DNA from: a virus | Direction: 5' to 3' (one strand) | Length of the DNA stretch: 25,051 nucleotides | Virus record (IMG/VR): IMGVR_UViG_3300004773_000018 | Span: 1-25,051 of that record | Shown: piece after piece, positions 11,641 to 19,255 of the stretch | Layout of the letters: every line of letters starts with the position of its first letter | How positions within the stretch are numbered: the stretch's first letter is position 1 | Made by a program: the position numbers and the translations under genes | The notes under the pieces: model-generated | Databases searched by the model: none | What the model saw: only the letters and a program-made list of their open reading frames with translations | Told to the model about the DNA's origin: nothing

Positions 11641-12455
11641 AATTTCATCCCAGGAGGCGTGTAGCCTTTGACCCAAGCCCATACTTTCTGCATCGCGCAG
11701 AAGGCAATGCCAGCTTGGTAAAGTTCATCTTCGTCCCACACTTTTGTTTCAAGCTTGGTAGCATCGTTGGATGCTAGGACCACCGACACGCAGGCGCACT
11801 TAGGATTCTCGCTTGCGGCTCGGTATGCCCAAAGCTGGGCGCAATCCGTATCGTAGAAAGGATCGTACTTAGGATTAACTTTACGATTCTTTAGGTCGAT
11901 GATAGCGTCACCAACACCGCGTAGCTTGACGTAGGCATCACACCTGCCCGCATACCCTCCGCCGACAAGACCCTTTTCGCACCAGTATGTTTTCTCGACA
12001 TTCTTTTCTGCCCACTCGCTGAATGTTTTGATGTACGGAGCAAGTGTTTCATCTCTGGATACGGCTCTTCCAAGGAGGATGTTTTCCATTTCGGTGTGCA
12101 TTTTCGTGCCGTGTTCAGCTGCCTTCGTTGTTGACTCTTTAGAGTCCTTAACCACTCTTCGAGCGTAGGTTTCGAGCGTTTCATCTGCCTCCTTCGGAAG
12201 TGTGAGCGAGGACATAATTGCCTGCTCTATCTTCCACGCCGTCAATTGCGGCTTATCCATAATGCCAAGTACGCTGGTTACGGATGGGTACAATCCCATC
12301 TGGCGTGCATCGGCTACGGTTGTGTTTCTTTCTTTTCCGTTCTTGCCAATCACAACGTGGGCGGATTCACCCTCGGCTGTGTACCAATGTCCCGCCTGGT
12401 CAGTAGAGACCAGACGGGAATTAGTAGGCTCTTTCGCTGTGATTGTAAGAGCCAT
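11637..12455 (-). CDS. PD-(D/E)XK exonuclease (RecB/Cas4/lambda Exo-like)
   Basis: 272 residues. Residues 113-126 (AEHGTKMHTEMENI) are the helix with the H/E residues of motif I; YAGRCDAYVKL (168-178) gives Asp173; AIIDLKNRK (184-192) gives the D-x-K pair Asp187/Lys189; and CAQLWAYRAA (205-214) the QxxxY motif. This is the order in RecB-type phage exonucleases that resect double-stranded ends. An SSB-like protein lies just upstream, suggesting an Exo/annealing pair for recombination or genome maturation. The N-terminal 60 residues carry no clear motif. The next start overlaps its stop as ATGA. Confidence 0.87.
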   Translation of the reverse strand: MALTITAKEPTNSRLVSTDQAGHWYTAEGESAHVVIGKNGKERNTTVADARQMGLYPSVTSVLGIMDKPQLTAWKIEQAIMSSLTLPKEADETLETYARRVVKDSKESTTKAAEHGTKMHTEMENILLGRAVSRDETLAPYIKTFSEWAEKNVEKTYWCEKGLVGGGYAGRCDAYVKLRGVGDAIIDLKNRKVNPKYDPFYDTDCAQLWAYRAASENPKCACVSVVLASNDATKLETKVWDEDELYQAGIAFCAMQKVWAWVKGYTPPGMKL

Positions 12456-12460
12456 TTGAT

Positions 12461-13102
12461 TTAGAATGGCACTTGGTTGCCGTCTGCGTCCACCTCGACC
12501 TTAGTGGCCGTGGATTTGCCAGCAGCGGTAGCAAATTCTTTGGATGCGCGGATCTTCTCCTGCAACCAATCGGGCATATCGTTAAACTGACCAGCCTCAC
12601 CCTGCTCGATCTCGTAATACAACTGATCGTTGGTGGTGGTAGCTGGTGCTTTCATACCCTTGGGGAGTTTCGATGCACCTGCGATTGCGCAGTATTGCCG
12701 ACCCTGCTGGCTGGTCTTGTGGATCAATGTCAGCATTGCTGGCTTGCCAAGTAAATTCTTCAAGCTGAATGCTTGGAGTTCCTTGGCGGTGAAGGTCTGA
12801 CCGCGCCATTGTTCGAGAAGCTTGCGAAGGCTGGCTTTCTCGCCAAGGCTGCGGGTTTGCTCGATGGATACTACCATCGGCTTTTCAACCTTTGTCGTCT
12901 TGCCGTTCTCAACCACCTCAAACTCATCGGTTTGATCGGGCAACTCAAAGGTCAAGCGGACTTTAGGTGTCCACTTCTCTTGGTTGTCCCAATTGGTTTT
13001 CTGGTGGCCTAGATCGACTAGGCTGTAAAGAACGCCAACAGTTGCGCCAGCTTCGGGCAACTTGCGTTCCATTTTCTGCGATTCACTTATGGTTAATGCC
13101 AT
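12461..13102 (-). CDS. Phage single-stranded DNA-binding protein
   Basis: 213 residues; ATG with an excellent AAAGGAG site 9 nt upstream. Residues about 20-150 have the beta-rich layout of a family of phage SSBs: GVLYSLVDLGHQK, VRLTFELPD, SLGEKASLRKLLEQWRG and NLLGKPAMLTLIHKTSQQGR, then LPKGMKAP. The acidic, flexible C-terminus ends in an aromatic residue (VDADGNQVPF), as in T7 gp2.5 and bacterial SSBs, where the tail recruits partner proteins. It would coat ssDNA at the fork and work with the adjacent exonuclease. The sequence does not show whether it also anneals strands. Confidence 0.82.
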   Translation of the reverse strand: MALTISESQKMERKLPEAGATVGVLYSLVDLGHQKTNWDNQEKWTPKVRLTFELPDQTDEFEVVENGKTTKVEKPMVVSIEQTRSLGEKASLRKLLEQWRGQTFTAKELQAFSLKNLLGKPAMLTLIHKTSQQGRQYCAIAGASKLPKGMKAPATTTNDQLYYEIEQGEAGQFNDMPDWLQEKIRASKEFATAAGKSTATKVEVDADGNQVPF

Positions 13103-13115
13103 TGTAGTATCTCCT

Positions 13116-13577
13116 TTATTTATTTGGGTTTAGTTTTGGTTGTATGTATGGGGTAAGTTCGTCTTGATTGTGTACCCAAAATCCAGCACCGACCGTGGTT
13201 GACATAGGATTGTTTGGTACATACTCGATCTTCACATTTGCAGGCGCAATTTGTCGAGCTAATTCGCAGACGCTGTCTGCGGTCAGTATGACTAGCCACT
13301 CTTTGCGACCATTACGGCGGAAGAATACTGCTGGGATCTTGCCCTTCGGACAATCACGCTTGGATTGTTCCATCCACTCTTCGGGCTTGATGGCTTGGCA
13401 ACGCTTTCCCTCAATATGAAAAGGGAAGTTCTCGCAGACTACATCACCGCTACCACCCTCTGGATTGCCTGCGAACTGTTGACTACGGCGAGCCTTCTGC
13501 CAACCCTGCTCTCGCAGGTAGTTTGCTAATTCTCGTTCACCCGCTGCGCCTTTAGCCCGACTATTGATTTTGCCCAT
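13116..13577 (-). CDS. Holliday-junction-resolvase-like PD-(D/E)XK endonuclease
   Basis: 153 residues. The start GKINSRAKGAAGERELANYL provides Glu14 of motif I; SGDVV gives Asp45; FHIEGKR gives Glu56-x-Lys58; and EEWMEQSKRDCP follows at 66-77. These are the residues and spacing of archaeal Hjc-like and phage VRR/HJR-type nucleases. Such enzymes cut branched DNA, taking the place of T7 gp3 before packaging. No Shine-Dalgarno precedes the ATG, and the 54-nt gap upstream is A+T-rich with TTGACA on the coding strand (13592-13597), so a local promoter is possible. Confidence 0.83.
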   Translation of the reverse strand: MGKINSRAKGAAGERELANYLREQGWQKARRSQQFAGNPEGGSGDVVCENFPFHIEGKRCQAIKPEEWMEQSKRDCPKGKIPAVFFRRNGRKEWLVILTADSVCELARQIAPANVKIEYVPNNPMSTTVGAGFWVHNQDELTPYIQPKLNPNK

Positions 13578-13631
13578 TGGTTGGGTTTAGCTGTCAACCC
13601 ATATCAGTGTCGATATATATTTTAATCTATT

Positions 13632-13811
13632 TCAGTTCCGCCAGGTCTTATTAGCTCTGCTAATATCCTCATTAAATCGTCTAATCATTGCCATCATGGT
13701 CAGTTTCTCGACTATCTTCTTGTTCTTCTTGACCCAAGCCACAGCCTCATCAAAGGATTCTGCATCCTTCAGCCCTTCCTCGAACTTAGCCCACGCTTCT
13801 TTCTCGTTCAC
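13632..13811 (-). CDS. 59-residue helical protein, unknown function
   Basis: Start taken at GTG 13811, in a GTGA overlap with the preceding gene as at many junctions here; a TTG at 13853 is an alternative giving 73 residues. The product is charged and helical (NEKEAWAKFEEGLKDAESFD, then AVAWVKKNKKIVEKL, ending ANKTWRN). No family is recognised. Confidence 0.6.
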   Translation of the reverse strand: MNEKEAWAKFEEGLKDAESFDEAVAWVKKNKKIVEKLTMMAMIRRFNEDISRANKTWRN

Positions 13812-14191
13812 AAGCTTTGGAATACACGCCAGTTCTGGCCTGTCGATGGGCAAAGTTTAGTTGTTATGCTTTTGCACTTGGCGATTGGCAACAACCAGAA
13901 CAAATCATCATTCATGCCCCAGCACGCCACATAATCCACTCCACTGATAGCGCGCTTTGGGATATTGAATCCATTGCCACTGCTGGTAGTAAAGCGATAC
14001 TTGGTGCGCCCAGGTTCTACGGTCTGCGCGGTCTTAACTTGGATGCGGTAGAACTTATTGTTCTTCTCGGCCACCACGTCGTATCCCGCAAAATCCTCGT
14101 ATGGCGTAAGCACGTTGTACCCGCACCGCAGCAACGCGCCAGTAACGCGAGCCACCCCGACTGCTCCAACTTGGCGTGATGTTAATTTCAT
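13808..14191 (-). CDS. PD-(D/E)XK-type endonuclease (PDDEXK_5 / I-Ssp6803I-like)
   Basis: 127 residues. GAVGVARVTGALLRCGYNVL (9-28) matches the N-terminal helix of this nuclease group; AGYDVVAEKN gives Asp38; and YRIQVKTAQ gives Gln51-x-Lys53, the Q-x-K variant of motif III known from I-Ssp6803I-like enzymes. The C-terminus contains VDYVACWGMNDDLFWLLP, the usual beta-strand pair. As first gene of the leftward replication operon it may act as a structure-specific nuclease or a free-standing homing-type endonuclease; no intron is visible. The Shine-Dalgarno is weak. Confidence 0.75.
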   Translation of the reverse strand: MKLTSRQVGAVGVARVTGALLRCGYNVLTPYEDFAGYDVVAEKNNKFYRIQVKTAQTVEPGRTKYRFTTSSGNGFNIPKRAISGVDYVACWGMNDDLFWLLPIAKCKSITTKLCPSTGQNWRVFQSL

Positions 14192-14196
14192 GCTTG

Positions 14197-14207
14197 ACGG
14201 TTTCCGT
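14197..14207. promoter_or_regulatory. Short palindrome between divergent genes
   Basis: ACGGTTTCCGT (ACGG, 3-nt spacer, CCGT) lies in the 38-nt gap between the leftward operon start (14191) and the rightward gene (14230). TTGACG at 14194-14199 overlaps it and could be a -35 for the rightward gene, with a poor TAGAGA 15 nt on. Its position suits an operator acting on both genes; no function can be shown from sequence. Confidence 0.3.
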
Positions 14208-14229
14208 TTTGTGCTAGAGACTTTTTCCT

Positions 14230-14595
14230 ATGAAAGCAATAACAATGATAACACTGACGGCGATGCTGATGGCATCGGTGATGGCTGAAGATGATGACGC
14301 TGACGCTGCTGATTTTGTGGGAGCAGTGCTAAAACGCAACGGATTCTCGTGTGGTCGTGGATGCGTAATATCAGAGAATGGTGGAATGGCTTATTCATCG
14401 TCATCTGGTAGGTCAATAATTTCTACTGAAGGTTTCTATTTTAAGTCTGGAAGTAGTATTGTTGGGAAAGATGAAACATTCATATCGAAGTCTAGGAATT
14501 TCTTTTATGGAACTTCCGCAACGATTAAGGCTGGTTCTGCCTATATGAATGGAGACGCTGTTTGGGTTGGATCTCAAGAAGAGGATAATGATTAA
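14230..14595 (+). CDS. Exported small acidic protein, lone rightward gene (moron candidate)
   Basis: 121 residues with a clear signal peptide: MKAITMITLTAMLMASVMA then an acidic EDDDADAADF, so cleavage after residue 19 is likely. The mature part is Ser/Gly-rich and beta-like with two Cys close together (SCGRGC) that could pair in the periplasm; repeated short strands (SIISTEGFYF, SSIVGKDETF, SATIKAGSAY) suggest a small beta structure. It is the only rightward gene among some 20 kb of leftward genes and shares the TTAA of its stop with the converging gene. This fits a separately controlled moron affecting the host envelope. No Shine-Dalgarno is evident. Function unknown. Confidence 0.7.
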   Translation: MKAITMITLTAMLMASVMAEDDDADAADFVGAVLKRNGFSCGRGCVISENGGMAYSSSSGRSIISTEGFYFKSGSSIVGKDETFISKSRNFFYGTSATIKAGSAYMNGDAVWVGSQEEDND

Positions 14596-15359
14596 GCTCC
14601 AAATATTGCGAGCCTATTTCGTATTCTGCTTTCGAGTCCACCGATAAACTTCTTTCTGGCTGGATTGCGTTCAGCCATTCGGTATTCGTCTTCAAGTTGG
14701 GCTTGGCTGGCTGCACGCATTAACGCTTTTGGGTCAACTTGGTTAATTGCTTGCAATGTCTTCGGACCTAATCCTCCGTCAACAGCTACCTTCTGCCCTA
14801 GCGTGTTTAATCCTTGCTGGATGTACTTCGTTGCACCGCCCATCCCACGATTAAACGCGAGATCCTGCGCGAATGGCTGGACTGCTTCTGGCAACTTTGA
14901 GACGAATGGGCTGGTGTACTCCTTGACGTACTGCGCTGCAGCCTGCGCTCTTTCTTGCGCTGGGAGCGATGAGATTCTTTTGAAGGCATCTGGATGATAC
15001 TTGTCGTTAATACCAGCAACCTCAAAATTACCACCCATATCTCCTGCTGGCAATTTATAGACTTGCACGTTGCCCTGCTTGTCCTTCCTTGCCTCAAAAT
15101 CAATCGTCTTTAACGCTGCTGTTTGTAGCGCATCTTGCTCTGGTTTTGTTTGCATAGGTTGCTGTTCCTCTATAAATTCAAGTGTTGGTTGCTCTGGAGT
15201 GACTTGGGGCATTTGCTTGGCGTATTCTCTGGCCTTTTCAATTGGAGCGATCCTTCTTACCTCTTCTGGCACTGGCTCGTATCCAGTTCCAGTAAGCTCC
15301 CTAGCCACCATATCGTTTCTCAAGGAGACATCCTTGGATGGGTTTACTGAAAATCTCAT
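14592..15359 (-). CDS. Virion-associated muramidase-like protein (GH108/TtsA-like fold)
   Basis: 255 residues; ATG in an ATGA overlap with the 1298-residue gene. The first 80 residues are a linker rich in Pro, Gln and Glu. Residues about 84-215 follow the GH108/TtsA muramidase layout: IDFEARKD with Glu89 as candidate catalytic residue, GDMGGNFEVAGIND (107-120), LAFNRGMGGATKYIQQGLNT (167-186) corresponding to the conserved FDxxVNxGxxxAxxxLQ block, and VDGGLGPKTLQAIN (193-206) corresponding to DGxxGPxT. It would cut peptidoglycan locally during DNA injection. The lack of the usual EGG around the catalytic Glu lowers certainty of activity. Its stop overlaps that of the convergent exported-protein gene. 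Confidence 0.7.
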   Translation of the reverse strand: MRFSVNPSKDVSLRNDMVARELTGTGYEPVPEEVRRIAPIEKAREYAKQMPQVTPEQPTLEFIEEQQPMQTKPEQDALQTAALKTIDFEARKDKQGNVQVYKLPAGDMGGNFEVAGINDKYHPDAFKRISSLPAQERAQAAAQYVKEYTSPFVSKLPEAVQPFAQDLAFNRGMGGATKYIQQGLNTLGQKVAVDGGLGPKTLQAINQVDPKALMRAASQAQLEDEYRMAERNPARKKFIGGLESRIRNRLAIFGA

Positions 15360-18300
15360 TGTTTCTCGCCTCGCTTAATTCTATTGCCATATTTTGATAT
15401 AAACTGCTTCCGCACATCATCGCCAACTTGAGCATAGGCACTACGCAATACGATCACCTTGTCCTCGTCCTTCATTCTCTTGAAAGTCTTGTCATCAAAC
15501 ATAGCCTCTGCTGCCCTTCTGTTTGCCCTTCCGCGCATCCTTGCGTAATCCTCGTATAGCTCTGGATCAAGCCTATACTTAACATTATCAAGCGTGAAAT
15601 TACGAAGTGGTTTTGGGGGAACAACGTCACCATCATCCGTTGCCTTGAATATCTTGTAGATTCCAAGCGTGATTGGATCGTATGAAATCTCTCGGCCTTT
15701 CGTAACGTCAAAGAAATTGTATGCAATTGGATCTGCGCCTTCTGGAGTTTGAGGAACTTCTCTGCCCCAAATGTCAATCCTCCTTGGCATATCCTCATCC
15801 ATACTTGGCAACCTTCTGCTCAACACTTCTCCAAATACGTTAATCATTCTTTCAACACCATCTCCAGGCACATCCTTGATTTGGAACTTCTCTGGCATTG
15901 TTTCCCGCATAGACCTAGAAACTGCGGTAAGAGTGTTTGGGAATGGAATGGATGCTACAACTCCGTAGTAATCTGAAATCCATTTGTCAAGCGTTGCTCC
16001 ACTTCCATCCAACATTGCTGAAAGCAGGCTATTCGTACCCTTTAAGAAGCTTTGGTTAAATGCAAACGATAGTGTCTCTGGCAATAGTGATGAAAGTTCA
16101 AGACCACCTTCCTTGCCTTGCTTGGTTGCATCCATTGCAGAATTGATTATGGAAAGAATTGCTCCAGTGATACCCATTTTGTCCAATGATATAATTTTAT
16201 CACCAGGCTCAATTGCGGTGGATTCTCCATTTGCGAACCTATTCAACGCTGACATATTTATATTTCTTGGAGCAAGAGTTTGATATTGCACATCTCTTAC
16301 TTTTTCAGATGTTGCTGGCTTTCCACCAATGATTCCTTCATCTGATAGTGTTTTTGCAACTCCAATCAATACCGATCCTGTTAATGCCTTTCCAATCATC
16401 ATTTGAGATGTTCTGTAATCTTTTGATTGTGCGGCACGAACAGCCTTAACCAAAGCATACGGAGGAAGCGAGAACTCAAGCATTTCATCAATCACGTTTG
16501 CTGGTGTCTTTGCGTATGGAATGATTGATTTGCCAATCAATCTTGCTATTCCAGATTTGTTTCCAGCACCAAACAGATTGGCCGCGCTAAGTGCTGCCCT
16601 TGTCAATACTGTGTCTTGCTGAAATACTGCTTCTGCCGCCTCTTGCTCTATCTTTGACAACTGCTGTGTTGTCGGAAGACGAACCGCTGTTTGCAATGCT
16701 TTTCCAGTTAGGCCAGCTAATTGCGCTTGTTCCGATAGCAACCTAGCCTGGGCTATTCTTCTAAATGGAGCGTCACCAAGTTGCAACAAACGCAACATGG
16801 TTTCGGATGGAACTCCTAGTGTTGCTTCTGTTGCCAGCCTTAACCTATCCAATGCTTGAGTTGACGCACCTCTAAATCCTTTTTGAATTGGCTTTGCTAG
16901 ACCTTCTCCTGTCCAGAATTGCTTCAACGCAGTAAGAGGTTTGAATCCTTTAATTTTCTCGCCAGATAGCAGACCTTCCGCACTTAATCCACGCCGTACA
17001 CCAACAAGACCTTCACCAATCCCGCGTAGTCCAGCTTTGCCAGCTTCAATTGTTCTTGTTATTCCACCAGTTGGAGGAGCAATTAGCCTTGGTCCTAGCT
17101 CTTTGCCAGAAAGCTTTTGAAATGCTCTGCTAATTTCCTGCGTCAAGAATGCACCCTGTCTGCTAGCCATGCGAAGAGGCGCGTTAATTACATTGCTCCA
17201 AATATTTGTTGTAAGAGATATTGGGGAAAGAAGATTGCCTTGAATAATCGTTGGTAATGTTTCGGCGAATAGCTTCTTTGGGATAAGCCTACCTTCAACG
17301 ACTTGTAAATCATATAGTGATTTTGTGTAATTCTTTTCGGCATTGATTGCTGCCTTTATATCAACATCATTAAGGCTATTCCTAGCCTTTTCAGCCAATG
17401 AATTAAATTTATTTTCAGCACTATTGGAAAGTTTCTTTAGGTTGGCAATCCTTCCAGCCATAGCCTCATCTATTCTGTATCCACTCTTTTCAACAACCTT
17501 TGCAACCGCGCTTGCATAAGCAGTAGGTTGCATTTTGATTAACTTAAAAACATTAAGTCTTTGACCAAGATCAGTCCCAGGCTTGGTAACCATCTCAAGA
17601 TATTGGTTTGCACGAACAGCGTCACCAGCATCGGCGTACCGCTTGTACATAGTGACTTTTGCCACATCGCCAACAATGTCATTCCTTGAGTTTGCTGCGC
17701 TTATAACATCTTCGTTTGGAAGATCCAAGAATTGCTGTTCCAGTTCCTTAATTGATTTGGTCTTGTAAAGAACATCACCTTTAGCCACCTCGCGCATCGT
17801 TGCCTCTGGAGCTAACTTCTGCTCAATGATCCTCTGTGGGGTCTTTCTAATCTTCTCGCCAACACCTGGAGTTGGAAGCTGAATGGGTTTTGCCTCCTTT
17901 CCGACAGTTTGTGTTGCCTTGATTAAAGACTTGTCAAATACTGCAACATTTTTTTCACCAATAGCTCCAATTCCTCCAACATCCCTCATATAAATTCCGT
18001 CAAATCCAGCATTTTTTATTTTATTCAGCCAACCCGCATTTTCAATATAGGCTGCATCCCATAGTCTATCGGAATCTTCTGCCCCAATCTTTGCCAAATG
18101 TTGCGGGTTTTCTGCATCAAATATATTTTTTGCAGTTACTTCAACTGGAATAACTTTTGATGTTTTTGAACTTCCCGCATATATTTTTGCTTCAGCTTTT
18201 GATGGGCTTGCAAAAATTAGTCCTAACGCATTTGGTTTTAATTGATCTTCTATTGGCCTGCTTGTTCCGTGATAATATTGCGTTATTGGAGTTGTGATTG

Positions 18301-19252
18301 CTTCTGCCTTCGGAGCAACAGCCTCAACTGCCTTCGGCAAAGCACCCTCAACCGCTGGAGCAACAGCAGGCGCAACAGCTTCAGCAGCTTGAGTGGCTGG
18401 GCGAGTTAATGCACCAATTGCCCTTCTACCAAGTGTTGAAATTCCACTAACAGTAGGAGTGAGAATTGATGCTACTGTTGTTGTTACTGGATATTTTTGA
18501 ATATCACGCTCAAGCATTCCGCTGATTCGAGCAACTTGTTCTGGTGGTATCAATGCCCTTGCTACAGCCTCTTGTCCTTTTTGCCCTGCAATGTACCCGC
18601 CAATACCTGCAATCGCACCAGTGGCAAGTTTCGGAAGAATGCCTCCAGGGGTTAAAGCAGCGGCAGCTTCTGCTGCTGCAGCACCAGTTGTTGAAGGTAT
18701 TATTTGGCTCGCCACAGTGCGTGCAATCGCGCCCAGCCTGCTCGGTTCTTCTGGCTCAAGCTCAAATGAGTCAACATTGCCATCCTTGTCGGCCTCAAAG
18801 CGCACTACCTTTCCGTCCTTGTTTCTGCCAATCGCAAAGCCAACTCCAGTGGCCTTATCCGTTCCAGACGATACGGTTTCAATGCCAAGTCTCTGCGCTT
18901 CCTTTACGGCTGGTATTGCTGGTGTCTCAATAATGCCTTCAGCCAACGCCTGTGCTGTTGGTTTGTATCCTTCCGCTATCGTTCCATCTGGCCTGCGGAT
19001 CGTACCCATCGCATCCACAGCATTCCCAGACTCAATGGATGCTTGCTGTGGAGTTGCGCCAGCTTGTAGTTGACGCTGTGTCTCTTGGTCAAGAATCGCT
19101 TTGCGTTCTGGCGAGATAACGTCCTCTGGCTTTCCACCAGATGCAAGATATTCGGCCTTAGTTAAGTTTCCAGCTTCTTCTTGTGAAAGTGGAGCAAACT
19201 CTAAATCTTGTTCCTGCTCTGGAACGAACTCAAGCTCTGGCTCTATAGCCAC
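15356..19252 (-). CDS. Giant ejection-type virion protein with ADP-ribosyltransferase (ART-PolyVal-like) segment
   Basis: 1298 residues from GTG 19252, GAGG about 10 nt upstream. Residues 1-175 are charged and low in structure. Residues 188-235 form an Ala/Gly-rich hydrophobic stretch (TGAIAGIGGYIAGQKG) able to insert into membranes. Residues 325-446 resemble the ART domain of polyvalent proteins: QYYHGTSRPI, GLIFASPSKAEAKIYAG, IPVEVTAKNIFDA, AGFDGIYMRD and KNVAVFDKSLIKA. Helical regions fill 470-880. Around 912-920 IPYAKTPANV recalls the LPD38-type polyvalent-associated domain; the end is basic. It lies where T7 encodes gp16, so it is probably packaged and injected with the DNA, carrying an enzyme that could modify a host protein. 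No lytic transglycosylase motif was seen. The ART assignment is by pattern only. Confidence 0.82.
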   Translation of the reverse strand: MAIEPELEFVPEQEQDLEFAPLSQEEAGNLTKAEYLASGGKPEDVISPERKAILDQETQRQLQAGATPQQASIESGNAVDAMGTIRRPDGTIAEGYKPTAQALAEGIIETPAIPAVKEAQRLGIETVSSGTDKATGVGFAIGRNKDGKVVRFEADKDGNVDSFELEPEEPSRLGAIARTVASQIIPSTTGAAAAEAAAALTPGGILPKLATGAIAGIGGYIAGQKGQEAVARALIPPEQVARISGMLERDIQKYPVTTTVASILTPTVSGISTLGRRAIGALTRPATQAAEAVAPAVAPAVEGALPKAVEAVAPKAEAITTPITQYYHGTSRPIEDQLKPNALGLIFASPSKAEAKIYAGSSKTSKVIPVEVTAKNIFDAENPQHLAKIGAEDSDRLWDAAYIENAGWLNKIKNAGFDGIYMRDVGGIGAIGEKNVAVFDKSLIKATQTVGKEAKPIQLPTPGVGEKIRKTPQRIIEQKLAPEATMREVAKGDVLYKTKSIKELEQQFLDLPNEDVISAANSRNDIVGDVAKVTMYKRYADAGDAVRANQYLEMVTKPGTDLGQRLNVFKLIKMQPTAYASAVAKVVEKSGYRIDEAMAGRIANLKKLSNSAENKFNSLAEKARNSLNDVDIKAAINAEKNYTKSLYDLQVVEGRLIPKKLFAETLPTIIQGNLLSPISLTTNIWSNVINAPLRMASRQGAFLTQEISRAFQKLSGKELGPRLIAPPTGGITRTIEAGKAGLRGIGEGLVGVRRGLSAEGLLSGEKIKGFKPLTALKQFWTGEGLAKPIQKGFRGASTQALDRLRLATEATLGVPSETMLRLLQLGDAPFRRIAQARLLSEQAQLAGLTGKALQTAVRLPTTQQLSKIEQEAAEAVFQQDTVLTRAALSAANLFGAGNKSGIARLIGKSIIPYAKTPANVIDEMLEFSLPPYALVKAVRAAQSKDYRTSQMMIGKALTGSVLIGVAKTLSDEGIIGGKPATSEKVRDVQYQTLAPRNINMSALNRFANGESTAIEPGDKIISLDKMGITGAILSIINSAMDATKQGKEGGLELSSLLPETLSFAFNQSFLKGTNSLLSAMLDGSGATLDKWISDYYGVVASIPFPNTLTAVSRSMRETMPEKFQIKDVPGDGVERMINVFGEVLSRRLPSMDEDMPRRIDIWGREVPQTPEGADPIAYNFFDVTKGREISYDPITLGIYKIFKATDDGDVVPPKPLRNFTLDNVKYRLDPELYEDYARMRGRANRRAAEAMFDDKTFKRMKDEDKVIVLRSAYAQVGDDVRKQFISKYGNRIKRGEKQ

Positions 19253-19255
19253 TGC

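Noticed and set aside
18544-19073. Long rightward frames (129 and 160 residues)
   Set aside because: Antisense shadows of the 1298-residue gene, caused by its Ala/Glu/Pro-rich codons.
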